Shown here piece after piece: positions 9,310 to 19,000 of a stretch of DNA of 64,000 bases. Both the position numbers and the translations under genes were made by a program. Location: the NCBI RefSeq assembly GCF_014204535.1, contig NZ_JACHLR010000012.1:1-64000 (forward strand). The letters run 5' to 3'. How positions within the stretch are numbered: position 1 is the first letter of the stretch; each line of letters begins with the position of its first letter. The DNA comes from Novosphingobium chloroacetimidivorans (lineage in GTDB: Bacteria; Pseudomonadota; Alphaproteobacteria; Sphingomonadales; Sphingomonadaceae). The notes under the pieces are model-generated. The model saw only the letters and a program-made list of their open reading frames with translations. It had not been told where the DNA came from and ran no database searches.

Positions 9310-10101
9310 TCAGGTGTCCCGGGATGAATACACCAGGAACTCGACATTGCCCTCAGGGCCGGTGATCGGGCTTTCGATGATGCCGTGGACGGTCCAGCCG
9401 GTCGTCTCCAGCCACTCGCGAACTTCGTCGCAGACGCGGGCATGCAGGGCCGGATCGCGCACCACCCCGCCCTTGCCCACCTCGCCGCGGCCCACTTCGA
9501 ACTGCGGCTTGATCAGCGCAACCAGAGTGCAGCGCGGAGCGGCCAGGCGCAGCGGCACGTCCAGAACCTTGGCCAGGCCGATGAAGCTGGCGTCGCACAC
9601 CACCCAGTCGCATGGCGCATCGATCAGCTCGGGCGTCAGCACGCGGGCGCTGGTCTGTTCCAGCACGGTGACGCGCGGGTCCTGGCGCAGCTTCCAGGCC
9701 AGCTGGTTGGTGCCCGAATCGACTGCGAATACCCGCACCGCGCCGTGGCTCAGCAGGACGTCGGTGAAGCCGCCGGTCGAACTGCCGATGTCCATTGCGG
9801 TCGCGCCCGCCGGATCGAGACCGAAGTGGGCAATCGCATGGGCCAGCTTGATGCCGCCGCGCGAGACCCAGGGATGGTCGCGTCCGCGTACGTCGAGCGC
9901 GGCGTCACCGGCGATCTGCTGCCCCGGCTTGGCGATCTTGTTCTCGCCCGAAAAGACCAGACCCGCCAGCACCAGCGCTTGCGCGCGCGTGCGGCTCTCG
10001 GCCAGGCCGCGCTCGACCAGCAACTGGTCGACGCGCTGTTTGGCGCTCGGCTTGGGCCGGGCCGGCAGGGCGTCGGAGCGAGGCGGAAGCGGGTCGGACA
10101 T
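9310..10101 (-). CDS. tlyA: TlyA-family rRNA 2'-O-methyltransferase
   Basis: A 263-residue protein with an N-terminal S4 RNA-binding domain (about 20-80; RVDQLLVERGLAESRTRAQA) and a C-terminal FtsJ-type methyltransferase domain. The SAM motif is AMDIGSSTGGFTDVLL, followed by VFAVDSGTNQLAWKL and the catalytic-lysine strand TLVALIKPQFEVG. TlyA methylates 16S/23S rRNA (shown in mycobacteria) and is often misannotated as hemolysin A. The ATG at 10101 was chosen because upstream codons run into the divergent promoter; the next gene starts only 47 bases away on the other strand. Cytoplasmic. Confidence 0.93.
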   Translation of the reverse strand: MSDPLPPRSDALPARPKPSAKQRVDQLLVERGLAESRTRAQALVLAGLVFSGENKIAKPGQQIAGDAALDVRGRDHPWVSRGGIKLAHAIAHFGLDPAGATAMDIGSSTGGFTDVLLSHGAVRVFAVDSGTNQLAWKLRQDPRVTVLEQTSARVLTPELIDAPCDWVVCDASFIGLAKVLDVPLRLAAPRCTLVALIKPQFEVGRGEVGKGGVVRDPALHARVCDEVREWLETTGWTVHGIIESPITGPEGNVEFLVYSSRDT

Positions 10102-10148
10102 GAGCTCGTGGGCTTGTGGCGGGCGCCGCCTCATTCCATACCGGCGCC

Positions 10149-10691
10149 ATGAAGGCAAACCCGCGCGGCATCCTCACCGTCCTCACCGCATCGCTGGCCC
10201 TGGCTGCTTGTGCCGACCAGCGCATGATCCCGGCCGCACAGCAGCAACCGACGCGGCCCGCCCCGGAGCCGGCCTCTCGGCCGCAATCGACCAGCAATGC
10301 GCCGGCGCCCAAGGGCTGGGCCGACTTCCCCGCCACGCCCGGAGACTGGCGCTGGAGCAACGAGGGCGGCCAATCGACGGCGCGCTTCGCCAATGGCCGC
10401 CTGGTCATGCGGTGCAACCCGGCGCAGCGCACTGTCCGGATCGAGCGCGCCGAGCCGGGCGTGGTGGGCGGCGGCGCCGCAAGCTTGCGCATCGTGACGC
10501 AGACGCGGACGCGGCTTTTCAACGCCGTGCCCCAGGCCGGAGCTTACGCCGTGGAGCTGCCGGCACGCGATCCGCTGCTCGATGCCATGGCCTTCAGCAA
10601 GGGTCGCTTCGCCATCGAGGCGGCCGGCCTTCCCACGCTCTACGTGCCGAGCTGGATCGAGGTGAGCAGGGTGATCGAGGACTGCCGCTAA
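10149..10691 (+). CDS. Putative lipoprotein of unknown function
   Basis: A 180-residue protein starting MKANPRGILTVLTASLALAA followed by CADQR. The lipobox LAAC puts the lipidated cysteine near residue 21, and residue 22 is alanine rather than aspartate, so outer-membrane sorting is plausible. A proline/serine-rich linker (about 25-50) follows. The C-terminal part contains GDWRWSNEGGQSTARFANGR, PAQRTVRIERAEPG and DCR at the end, and looks like a single beta-rich domain with two cysteines. Similar lipoproteins occur in sphingomonads, but I know no function. It is transcribed divergently from tlyA across a 47-base gap. Confidence 0.8.
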   Translation: MKANPRGILTVLTASLALAACADQRMIPAAQQQPTRPAPEPASRPQSTSNAPAPKGWADFPATPGDWRWSNEGGQSTARFANGRLVMRCNPAQRTVRIERAEPGVVGGGAASLRIVTQTRTRLFNAVPQAGAYAVELPARDPLLDAMAFSKGRFAIEAAGLPTLYVPSWIEVSRVIEDCR

Positions 10692-10890
10692 GCAGGCGTG
10701 GCGGACGCCCGAACAGCCTGGGGAAAACACTCGGAAAGGGCAGATTCTGGCGCCAAAAAAAATCTTTGCAAGTCTTGTTGTGCGCTGCGGAATGACCCAC
10801 AAATAGCACAAGGCAGGACGGTTCGGGCGTCACTTCCCAGTACCTTTCGGCCCCAGCCGCTCAGCAGCGGCGTCTTGGCTCAACAGCGCG

Positions 10891-10903
10891 AAAGGAGGTG
10901 ATC
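10891..10903 (+). promoter_or_regulatory. Perfect Shine-Dalgarno sequence
   Basis: AAAGGAGGTGATC is complementary over 13 bases to the usual 3' end of bacterial 16S rRNA. It lies three bases before the ATG of a tiny gene at 10906, counting from its last base. So long a match is far beyond what neighbouring genes use. Confidence 0.8.
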
Positions 10904-10905
10904 CG

Positions 10906-10962
10906 ATGTCTCATGGTTCAGCAGAGAGGTCGGCTTTTTCCGTCGCGAGGCATTATCGCTGA
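10906..10962 (+). CDS. 18-residue peptide gene (leader-like)
   Basis: The peptide is MSHGSAERSAFSVARHYR, then TGA. It is basic and polar, without a run of branched-chain residues that would mark a classical attenuator peptide for ilvE. Support for translation is the 13-base perfect ribosome-binding sequence just upstream. Two hairpins follow: GCGGC/GCCGC at 10995-11011 and a long stem at 11021-11054. I have the impression that a very similar peptide plus hairpin block recurs in sphingomonad genomes, but cannot verify it. It could be an independent small gene, a translated regulatory RNA or a sensor of ribosome state. The next gene, ilvE, starts 434 bases later. Confidence 0.6.
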   Translation: MSHGSAERSAFSVARHYR

Positions 10963-11020
10963 AGCTCATTCAGTAAGCGATAGAGGTTTCGCTGGCGGCA
11001 CTTCCGGCCGCTGACCATGT

Positions 11021-11054
11021 GAAGGGCCGTACCGAGGCTTCGGTGCGGCCCTTC
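11021..11054. terminator. Strong hairpin, probable bidirectional terminator
   Basis: Stem GAAGGGCCG with an unpaired base, then ACCGA, loop GGCT, TCGGT and CGGCCCTTC: about 14 base pairs. There is no clear T-run on either side, so termination is inferred from the stem and position. It follows the 18-residue peptide gene and directly abuts a stop codon on the other strand (11055-11057). Confidence 0.7.
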
Positions 11055-11270
11055 TCATTCGTAAGACCTGGCATACGACCCGAGCGGGGTGATGATGCCG
11101 GCGGTGAACCCGGCTTGGGTGGCACCCGCCGTAATCGGCCCCTGTCGCAAACCGCAGCGCGAGCGACCGCACCGCCTCGCCTTCCACCCATGACTTGGCG
11201 CCATCAGGGGAAGCAGCAGTCACATCCACGCCCGGGCTCCACCAAGCCACTTGCCCTCTAATTTGCGCAG
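11055..11270 (-). pseudogene. Possible frame-disrupted gene remnant
   Basis: Two protein-like segments in different reading frames lie end to end on the minus strand. The upstream one reads VAWWSPGVDVTAASPDGAKS then WVEGEAVRSLALRFATG; the downstream one reads PITAGATQAGFTAGIITPLG then SYARSYE and a stop at 11055, immediately before the hairpin at 11021-11054. One frameshift near 11140 would join them. I do not recognise the protein, so this could be chance in G+C-rich DNA. The rest of the 10692-11395 gap shows an A-tract at about 10756-10763 but no other gene. Confidence 0.25.
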
Positions 11271-11395
11271 TCCGATAAGCGCCAACCGCGCACTCCGGGA
11301 TCACTGCCGGGCGGTCGAACAAAGTTTCCCTCAGCTTGCCAATCTTGTAATTTTCGTACAGGGCGCGGTGGACTGTCAGAGCAAGGACTTGAGCA

Positions 11396-12499
11396 ATGGC
11401 GACCATCGCCGAACCCGAACTGCAATTCACCACCCGCCCCGTCGACGCGCCGATCAGCGCGCAGGTCCGTGCGGCGGTACTGGCGAACCCGGGATTCGGT
11501 ACGCAGTTTTCCGAGCACATGGTGACCATCGAGTGGTCGGAAAAGCGCGGGTGGCACGATGCGGTCGTCGGCCCTCGCCAGCCGATCGCGCTCGACCCGG
11601 CCGCCGCGGTTCTGCACTATGCGCAGGAGATCTTCGAGGGGCTCAAGGCCTATCGCCATCCCGACGGCAGCGTCGCCCTGTTCCGCCCTTACGAGAATGC
11701 CCGGCGCTTCAACCGTTCGGCCGAGCGGCTCGCTATGCCCGCCTTACCGGAAGACGTCTTTGTCGAATCGGTCCGCCGCCTGGTCGAAGCGGATCGCCAG
11801 TGGCTGCCGACGGTCGATGGAGGATCGCTCTACCTGCGCCCCTTCATGTTCGCGTCCGAGGTGTTCCTGGGGGTGCGTCCGGCCAGGGAGTACAAGTACG
11901 TCGTGATCGCCAGCCCCGCGGGCAACTACTTCAAGTCGGGTGCGCCGGCGGTTTCGATCTGGGTGAGCGAGGACTACACCCGCGCCGCGCCGGGCGGTAC
12001 CGGTGCGGCCAAGTGCGGCGGCAACTACGCCGCCAGCCTCGTGCCCCAGGCAGAAGCGATCGCCAAGGGGCACGATCAGGTGGTGTTCCTCGACGCGGTC
12101 GAGAACAAGTGGATCGAAGAGCTGGGCGGCATGAACCTGTACTTCGTGTTCGATGACGGCACCCTGCTCACGCCCGCCCTGTCCGGCACGATCCTGGCCG
12201 GCATCACCCGCGACAGCCTGCTGACGCTCGCGCGGGACGAGGGCCTGACCGTTCAGGAAGGCCGCTACGGCATCGACCAGTGGCGCGAGGACGCGCAGTC
12301 GGGCCGCCTGGTCGAATGCTTCGCCTGCGGCACCGCGGCAGTGGTGACGCCGGTGGGCAAAGTCGCGTCACGCAGCGGCGAGTTCACGATCGGCAGCGGC
12401 GGGCCCGGCCAGCTGACGCAGAAGCTGAAGAGCCGGCTGGTCGCCATCCAGCGCGGCGAAGCTCCCGATCCGCACGGCTGGGTCGTCAAGCTGGGCTGA
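11396..12499 (+). CDS. ilvE: Branched-chain amino acid aminotransferase (class IV)
   Basis: A 367-residue fold-type IV PLP enzyme of the eukaryote-like/actinobacterial BCAT subfamily. It transaminates leucine, isoleucine and valine with 2-oxoglutarate. The PLP lysine is K206 in AAKCGGNYAAS. Other signatures are HYAQEIFEGLKAYR (74-87), LYLRPFMFASE (146-156), NLYFVFDDG and ECFACGTAAVVTPVG. Length and order match the family. The ATG at 11396 gives MATIAEPELQF; a weak purine-rich run (GCAAGGAC) lies about eight bases upstream. A peptide-plus-hairpin locus and an unexplained gap precede it. It ends 49 bases from a convergent transglutaminase gene. Confidence 0.95.
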   Translation: MATIAEPELQFTTRPVDAPISAQVRAAVLANPGFGTQFSEHMVTIEWSEKRGWHDAVVGPRQPIALDPAAAVLHYAQEIFEGLKAYRHPDGSVALFRPYENARRFNRSAERLAMPALPEDVFVESVRRLVEADRQWLPTVDGGSLYLRPFMFASEVFLGVRPAREYKYVVIASPAGNYFKSGAPAVSIWVSEDYTRAAPGGTGAAKCGGNYAASLVPQAEAIAKGHDQVVFLDAVENKWIEELGGMNLYFVFDDGTLLTPALSGTILAGITRDSLLTLARDEGLTVQEGRYGIDQWREDAQSGRLVECFACGTAAVVTPVGKVASRSGEFTIGSGGPGQLTQKLKSRLVAIQRGEAPDPHGWVVKLG

Positions 12500-12548
12500 G
12501 CGGGCGTGCCGGCGGGTCCTTCATCGCGAGGATCCGCTCAGGCGGCAC

Positions 12549-13433
12549 TCACCCCAGCGGCGCGACATCCACCGAGAAGAACATCGTCTGCTGCGATCCG
12601 CCGCGGAACGTCCCTCCAAGCGGAGAGACGTCAGAATAGTCGCGCCCCATGCCGATGAAGACGTGATCGGTGTCGGCGAGCGTGTCGTTGGTGGGATCGA
12701 AGCCGACCCAGCCCAGCTCCTCGCCGCACCACAAGTTGACCCAGGCGTGCATGGCGTCGGCGCCGACCAGGCGCTGCTGTCCGGGCGGCGGCAGCGTGCG
12801 CAAGTAGCCGCTGACATAAGCGGCCGGAATGCCATGCGCCCGCGCGGCGATGATCATGACGTGGGTGAAGTCCTGGCATACGCCGCGCCGCTGGTTGAAC
12901 GCCTGGATCGGCGGCGTGTCCGGATACGTCGAGCGCGGATCGAACGCGAACTGGCCGTTGATGGCGCGCATCAGCGCGCGCCCGGCGTCCATCACCGGCA
13001 TGCCTTCATGCAGGAAGCCACTGGCCCACAGCGCGATGTCACGCTCTGGCTGCGCGATCGGCGAGGCAAAGATGTAGGACGCGGGCCCCAGTGCCGAGAG
13101 ATCGGGCCGCGTCATCGCCCGCTCGCGCAAGCTGGCCAGATCGGGCCCGCTGGCTTGCAGGATCGCCGGCGCCAGCGGCTCTCGGGTCACGGTGAAGCGG
13201 CTGTTCACCTGAAGCCGGGTGATCGGATCGTTCAGCGTGAACTTGCTCTCGTTCACGTGATAGGCGCCCTCTCCCTCGACCAGGGTGCCGGGCCAGGGAT
13301 CGACGCTCAAGGCGTAGTCGGATACCGTCTGCCCAGGCCACTCCGCCGGCCGCAACCGGACGTTGAAGCTGGCGAGGCGCACCGGCGCGGCATATTGCAG
13401 CGTCGTGTTGTGGGTGATGGCGTAACGCATCAT
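12549..13433 (-). CDS. Transglutaminase-like protein
   Basis: A 294-residue protein of the bacterial transglutaminase-like cysteine protease superfamily. An N-terminal beta domain (MMRYAITHNTTLQYAAPVRL) precedes the catalytic core. The triad is intact: C186 in RRGVCQDFTHVM, H229 in DAMHAWVNLW and D246 in GFDPTND. Such proteins occur next to ATP-grasp/alpha-E genes and are proposed to be peptidases or amide-transfer enzymes. No signal peptide is visible. The start overlaps the stop of the upstream ATP-grasp gene as ATGA (13430-13433), indicating translational coupling. It is the last gene of the three-gene operon. Confidence 0.9.
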   Translation of the reverse strand: MMRYAITHNTTLQYAAPVRLASFNVRLRPAEWPGQTVSDYALSVDPWPGTLVEGEGAYHVNESKFTLNDPITRLQVNSRFTVTREPLAPAILQASGPDLASLRERAMTRPDLSALGPASYIFASPIAQPERDIALWASGFLHEGMPVMDAGRALMRAINGQFAFDPRSTYPDTPPIQAFNQRRGVCQDFTHVMIIAARAHGIPAAYVSGYLRTLPPPGQQRLVGADAMHAWVNLWCGEELGWVGFDPTNDTLADTDHVFIGMGRDYSDVSPLGGTFRGGSQQTMFFSVDVAPLG

Positions 13434-15913
13434 TCGAGCAGGCTCGCACTGCTGCCATCGTCGGTACGCTCGAACTGCAGGAAGTAGCGCACCGAGATCG
13501 CGTCCGACAGCGCGAGCAGGCGGCTTTCCACGTCGCCCAGCTTCACGCCTTCCATCTCCGGCGCCGTCGCCGCCGACAGCGTTCCCAGCAGCGCCCGCCC
13601 CTCGCGCAAGGGTTGCTCGGGCAGATTGTCGGTGCGCATGGTCGGCAGCTGGCGCAAGTGCTCGACGATCTCGGCAACTTGGAACATCAGCGAGCGCGGG
13701 TTCTCGGGATCGAGCAGCACCAGGTCGAAGACCGGATTGCGCATCGCTCCGGTCAGATAGCGCGAGCGGTAGACGATCTGGCTGTCGCACAAGTCGAGCA
13801 GCGTCCCCAGTTCGTCCGCGTTCCACGCCCCGCCGCCGTTGTAGATGAAGTGCCGGGCGATCCGGCAGATGCCCAGCGCCCGTTCGATCCGCTTGCCGAG
13901 TTCCAGGAAGCGCCAGGCATGACCCTGGATCATGTTCTCCGAAGCCAGGCCGGCGAGCGCGCTGAACCGCTCTATCAGGCCGTTCGCGGTGGTGAGCATC
14001 GTCTGCGGGCGCTGCGCGTCGACCAATGGCAGGGGCTGGCTGACGATCCGCCACAAGTCGCGCGCGAACCGCTCGCGCAGGCCGGCGCCCACTTCGTTGC
14101 GGCGGGCGATGAGAGCCGCGACGCCGCCCGCCAGACGGCGTTCGGACAGCGCAGCGGCGCAGATCGCGGGGAAGGACTGGCTGACGACGGGCCCATCGAT
14201 CGCCGCCCAGTTGAACAGCAGGTTGGCCAGTGTCCGCCGCACCGCCTCTCCGCCGCGACTGCCATCGGCCTCGATCGATCCGCTGAGGATCGCGCGCGCG
14301 ATCCGCACAGTCAGTTCGGCGCGCTCGTTATAACGTCCGAACCAGAACAGGTTGTCCGCCGCCTGACTGGCGAGGATGCCGCCGCCTCGCGAGACCGGCG
14401 GCTCGGCCGCCAGCACCCCGGGCGCCTGCGCCTCGCTGGGAGCGGCATCGACGATCCAGCAGTCGGCCGACAAGTCCCCGCTTCCGATCAGCGAGGTGGG
14501 ACGCGCGTCGTGCTCGGCAATCCGCGCGAAGCCGCCGGGCATCACCGTCCATCCGCCGTCGGCCGTGCGGGCCACGAACGCGCGCAAGGTGAACGGCCGG
14601 GGGACCACTTCGCCGTCGATCACCGCCGGCGTGGTGGAGAGCTGCACCACCTCCTGCGCGCAATAGTCCATCGGCCTGCGCCGCAGCGCCTCCATCAGTG
14701 CGCTGCGGCGTTCGGGATCGAGGCTGGCGCCTTGCACCGGACCGTTGTCGTCCAGGCCCTCGACCGGTTGACCGAAGGCCGGCACCAGCGCGAGTTCGTC
14801 GAAGCGGCGTTCGACGATGGCGGCCTCGCGCTTCTGCCCGCACCACCACGTGGCGACGGTCGGGAGGATCGGCGCTTCACCCAGCAGCAGCCGGCACAGG
14901 CGCGGCATGAAGGCGTTGAACGCGGGCGATTCCAGCACCTCTACGCCCGGCCAGTTGGCAATCTCCAGACCCTCGGCAGCCCAAGCGTCGAACATGTTGG
15001 CGACGCCGATCTGCGATTTGGCATCGAAGGTCAGCGGGTCGAGCGCGTTGGTGTTGACCCAGCGCCAGACCGCGTCGACCCGCTTGGGACCCGCGATAGT
15101 GCCGACGAACAGCTTGTCATCCTGCACCGACAAGTCGCGCCCCTCCACCAGCGGCAGGCCGAGGTAGCGGGCCAGGTGCGCCTGCTCGGCATAAGTCTGG
15201 TTGAAGCGGCCCGGCGTGAGCAAGGCGATGCGGGGACGTTCGCGGCGGCAGTCGGCGGCGATGCCTTCGCGAAGGCGCGCGAAGAAATCGGCCAGGCGGC
15301 GCACGTGGTTGTCGGCGAGCAGCGCATCGGTGGTGCGCGTCATCGCCAGGCGGTTCTCGAGCGCATAGCCGATCCCGGTCGCCAGCCTCACCCGATCGTT
15401 GAGCACGCGCCACTGGCCCTTCGGTCCGCGCGCGAGATCGGCGGCGTAGACGTGGATGAAGTGACCGCTGCCCGGCCCTCGCCCCAGCATCTTGCGCGCG
15501 AAATACGGACTGCCGGCGATCACCGCGGCGGGCAGATGGCCTTGCGCCACCAGCGTCTGGGGGCCGTAGATGTCCTCTGCCAGGCGCTCGAACAGGGTGG
15601 CGCGCTGGATCAGGCCGCGCTCGACCTCGCCCCATTCCTCCGCGCCGATGATCAGCGGCAGCGGTGTCACCGGCCAGGCGCGCTCATCCTCGTCGCCGGC
15701 GATGCGGAAGGTGAGGCCAAGGTCGTCGATATGGCGCGCGGTGGTTTCAGCGAGCGCGGCCGGGTCGCCTTGCGCAGAGGCGGCGAGACCCGCGACCGTG
15801 GCGTGCCACTTCGCGGCGACATCGGGCGCGGCGCCCGAGTAGAGGTCGCGCGCCGTCGCATCGACGGGGTAGGTGTCGAGCCAGTTGGCGGGTGTGAGCG
15901 TCGTCGAAGCCAC
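13430..15913 (-). CDS. Circularly permuted ATP-grasp protein fused to alpha-E domain
   Basis: An 827-residue two-domain protein. Residues about 80-480 form the circularly permuted ATP-grasp type 2 region (DUF404/DUF407), with YGPQTLVAQGHLPAAVIAGS, RIALLTPGRFNQTYAEQAHL, LVEGRDLSVQDDKLFV and VVPRPFTLRAFVARTADGGW. Residues about 510-815 form the helical alpha-E domain (DUF403), starting ILASQAADNLFWFGRYNERA. In many bacteria these are separate genes; here they are one. ATP-grasp ligases make amide bonds from carboxylates, so a peptide-like product is predicted. The start is GTG at 15913, and its ribosome-binding sequence GGGGAGAGGG lies within the adjacent repeat. It sits between two transglutaminase genes. 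Confidence 0.9.
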   Translation of the reverse strand: MASTTLTPANWLDTYPVDATARDLYSGAAPDVAAKWHATVAGLAASAQGDPAALAETTARHIDDLGLTFRIAGDEDERAWPVTPLPLIIGAEEWGEVERGLIQRATLFERLAEDIYGPQTLVAQGHLPAAVIAGSPYFARKMLGRGPGSGHFIHVYAADLARGPKGQWRVLNDRVRLATGIGYALENRLAMTRTTDALLADNHVRRLADFFARLREGIAADCRRERPRIALLTPGRFNQTYAEQAHLARYLGLPLVEGRDLSVQDDKLFVGTIAGPKRVDAVWRWVNTNALDPLTFDAKSQIGVANMFDAWAAEGLEIANWPGVEVLESPAFNAFMPRLCRLLLGEAPILPTVATWWCGQKREAAIVERRFDELALVPAFGQPVEGLDDNGPVQGASLDPERRSALMEALRRRPMDYCAQEVVQLSTTPAVIDGEVVPRPFTLRAFVARTADGGWTVMPGGFARIAEHDARPTSLIGSGDLSADCWIVDAAPSEAQAPGVLAAEPPVSRGGGILASQAADNLFWFGRYNERAELTVRIARAILSGSIEADGSRGGEAVRRTLANLLFNWAAIDGPVVSQSFPAICAAALSERRLAGGVAALIARRNEVGAGLRERFARDLWRIVSQPLPLVDAQRPQTMLTTANGLIERFSALAGLASENMIQGHAWRFLELGKRIERALGICRIARHFIYNGGGAWNADELGTLLDLCDSQIVYRSRYLTGAMRNPVFDLVLLDPENPRSLMFQVAEIVEHLRQLPTMRTDNLPEQPLREGRALLGTLSAATAPEMEGVKLGDVESRLLALSDAISVRYFLQFERTDDGSSASLLE

Positions 15914-15918
15914 CTCAG

Positions 15919-16081
15919 CCCTCTCCCCTTAGGGGGAAAGGATAGCGAAGCTTGGCTCGCCAGAGCCAAGCGCAGCTTGGAGAGGGGTTTCCCACGCTCG
16001 AGAGAGCACAAACCCCTCTCCAACTTCGGCTACGCGGCAAGCCGCCAAGCCTCCGTATCCTCTCCCCGCCCGGGGAGAGGG
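15919..16081. repeat. 160-base palindromic repeat (family B), copy 1
   Basis: The element is bounded by CCCTCTCCCC and GGGGAGAGGG and contains GGATAGCGAAGCTTGG, CAGCTTGGAGAGGGGTTTCC and CAAACCCCTCTCCAAC. A second copy lies at 47929-48093. It fills the gap between the DUF2126 and ATP-grasp genes within one operon. Read on the minus strand, its last arm provides the purine-rich sequence in front of the GTG start at 15913. Confidence 0.85.
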
Positions 16082-16089
16082 CAAGGGGC

Positions 16090-19000
16090 TCAATGCCCAC
16101 GCGGCGGCCGGCGCAGGTCCAGGGTATAGGGGAACTCGCCCGTCAGTTCCTCGGGCGGAGTATCCAGCTTGCCCGGCGAATGGCCATGCTCCTGGAAACG
16201 CGCCTTGCGCCGGGCCTCGGCCTCGTAGCCGTTGATCGGCACGTCGTCGTAGTTGCGCCCACCCGGATGCGCGACGTGGTAGACACAGCCGCCCAGCGAG
16301 CGGCTGTTCCAGGTGTCGAAGATGTCGAAGGTCAGCGGTGCATGCGCGGGCATCAGCGGGTGCAGGCACTCGGCCGGAGCCCAGGCCTTGTAGCGAACGC
16401 CGGCGACGCCTTCTGCTTTGCCGGTGGTGGTCAGCGGCACGCGGCGGCCGTTGCAGGTGATCACGTGGCGTCCCTCGATCAGCCCGGTCGCCTTGACCTG
16501 CAGCCGCTCGGTCGAACTGTCGACATAGCGCACGGTTCCCCCGATCGCGCCGGTCTCGCCCAGCACGTTCCAAGGTTCGAGCGCGTGGCTGATCTCCAGC
16601 ATGACGCCGCCGCCGACGACTTCGCCGTGGACCGGGAAGCGGAACATGCGCTGCGCCTCGAACCACGCCGGGTCGAAATGATAGCCCGCACGATCCAGGT
16701 CGGCGAGGACGTCCAGGAAGTCCTCCCACACGAAATGGCCGAGCATGAAGCGGTCATGCAGCTGCGTGCCCCAGCGCACCAGCGGACCGTCGACCGGCTC
16801 CTTCCAGAACCACGCCGTCAGCGCGCGCAGAAGGAGTTGCTGCGCCAGCGACATCCTGGCGTCCGGCGGCATCTCGAAGGCGCGGAATTCGACCAGGCCG
16901 AGCCGTCCGGTCGGGCCATCGGGCGAGAACATCTTGTCGATGCAGATCTCGGTGCGATGGGTGTTGCCGGTGAGGTCGGTCAGCAGGTTGCGGAACAGAC
17001 GGTCGACCACCCAGGGCGCGGGCTGCTCCTGCTCGGGACCAGGCACTTGGGCCAGCGCGATCTCCAGCTCGTAGAGGCTGTCGTGCCGTGCCTCGTCGAT
17101 GCGCGGGCTCTGGCTGGTCGGGCCGATGAACAGGCCGGAGAACAGGTAGCTGAGCGAAGGGTGGCGCTGCCAGTAGGTGACGAAGCTCTTGAGCAGGTCG
17201 GGACGGCGGATGAACGGGCTTTCGAGCAGGCTCGGTCCGCCCAGCACGATATGGTTGCCGCCGCCGGTACCGATCGAGCGGCCATCGACCATGAACTTGT
17301 CGGCGGTCAGGCCAATCTCGCGCGCGCCATCGTAGAGCGTCTCGGTGATCTCCACGGTTTCGCGCCAGCTGGCGGACGGGTGGATGTTCACCTCGATCAC
17401 ACCGGGATCGGGCGTGACCTTCAGCACCTGGATGCGCGGGTCGGGCGGCGGCGGGTAACCCTCGATCCGCACCGGCACGCCGCGTTCCTTGGCGACCACC
17501 TCGATGGAGGCGACCAGTTCCAGGTAGTCTTCGAGCGCCTCGGTGGGTGGGATGAACACGGCCAGGAAGTCAGCACGCGGCTCGATCGTCACGGCAGTGC
17601 GGACCGCGCCTTCGATATGCTTCTGCTCGACGATCTCCTGCGCGTTGCCGTCCGGGCCGGCGACGCGTTCAGAGCGCTGCTCGGGCACTGCGGCTTCTCG
17701 GACCTCGCTGCCGCGCTCGATCACCTGGGTGCGGAAGTCGGCCAGAGGCTCCAGCGGCTGCGCGGTGTCGCGCGGGTGGATATAGGGATAGTCGCTCGGC
17801 GGCACATAGGGCAGCGAGCCCAGCGGCAGACGATAACCGATGGCGCTGTCGCCCGGCACCGCCGTCAGCGTGCCCTTGCGCACCTTCCACTGCTCGCTCT
17901 TCCAGCGCGGGATCTGTTGCACTTCGGCATTCCAGCGCTGCACCGGCAGGACGAAGCCCACCGGCTTGTCGAGCCCGCGGCGGTAGGTGCGGCGGAAGCG
18001 GCGCGCCAGTTCCTCGTCGGCGATCTTGGGATCGAGCGGCGTGACGTTGACCGGGAGGTCCTCCTCCTTCTCCGCCCATTCCTCGAGGTCCTCGAACACC
18101 GGCTGCACGTAGTCGGCCTCGAGCCCCAGGTTCTGCGCGGCGGCCTTGAGGATGTCGCCGGCCACCTCGATGTCGATCGTCGGCACCGGCTCGGCCTCCG
18201 CGCCCTTGGCCATCGGCTTTTCGCCGGCCAGCAGAGTGGCGTCGGTCCAGATCGGCACGCCATCCTTGCGCCAGTAGATCGAGTAACCCCAGCGGGGCAG
18301 GCTCTCGCCCGGGTACCACTTGCCCTGCCCGTGGTGCAGCAGCGAGCCCGGCGCGAACTTGTCTCGCAGCAAGCGGATCAGCTGGTCGGCATAGGCCGCC
18401 TTGGTCGGGCCGACCGCCTCGCCGTTCCACTCGGGCGCTTCGAAATCGGACGCGGCGATGAAGGTCGGCTCGCCGCCCATCGTCAGGTTGACCTCGCCCG
18501 CTTGCAAGTCGGCATCGACCTTGTCGCCCAGCTCGAGCAGCGCGGACCAGCGGTCGTCGGTGAACGGCTTGGTGATCCGAACCGCCTCGGCGATGCGGCT
18601 GACGTCCATTTCGAAGTGGAAGTCGACCTCGGCGGGTTCCGCCAGACCCTCGATCGGGGTTGCGGAGCGGTAGTGCGGGGTGGCGCAGAGCGGGATGTGC
18701 CCCTCGCCCGCGAACATGCCGGACGTGGCGTCGAGCGCGATCCAGCCGGCGCCGGGCACGTAGGCTTCGGCCCAGGCATGCAGGTCGGTGACGTCCTGGG
18801 TCACGCCTTGCGGACCGACCTTGGGGATCACGTCCGCGACCAGCTGGATCGAGTAGCCCGAGACGAACCGCGCGGCGAAGCCGAGCCGGCGCAGCAGCTG
18901 CACCAGCAGCCAGCCGGAATCCCGGCACGAACCGGTGCCCTCCATCAAGGTCTGCTCGGCCGTCATCACGCCGGCTTCCATGCGGATCACGTAGCCCACG

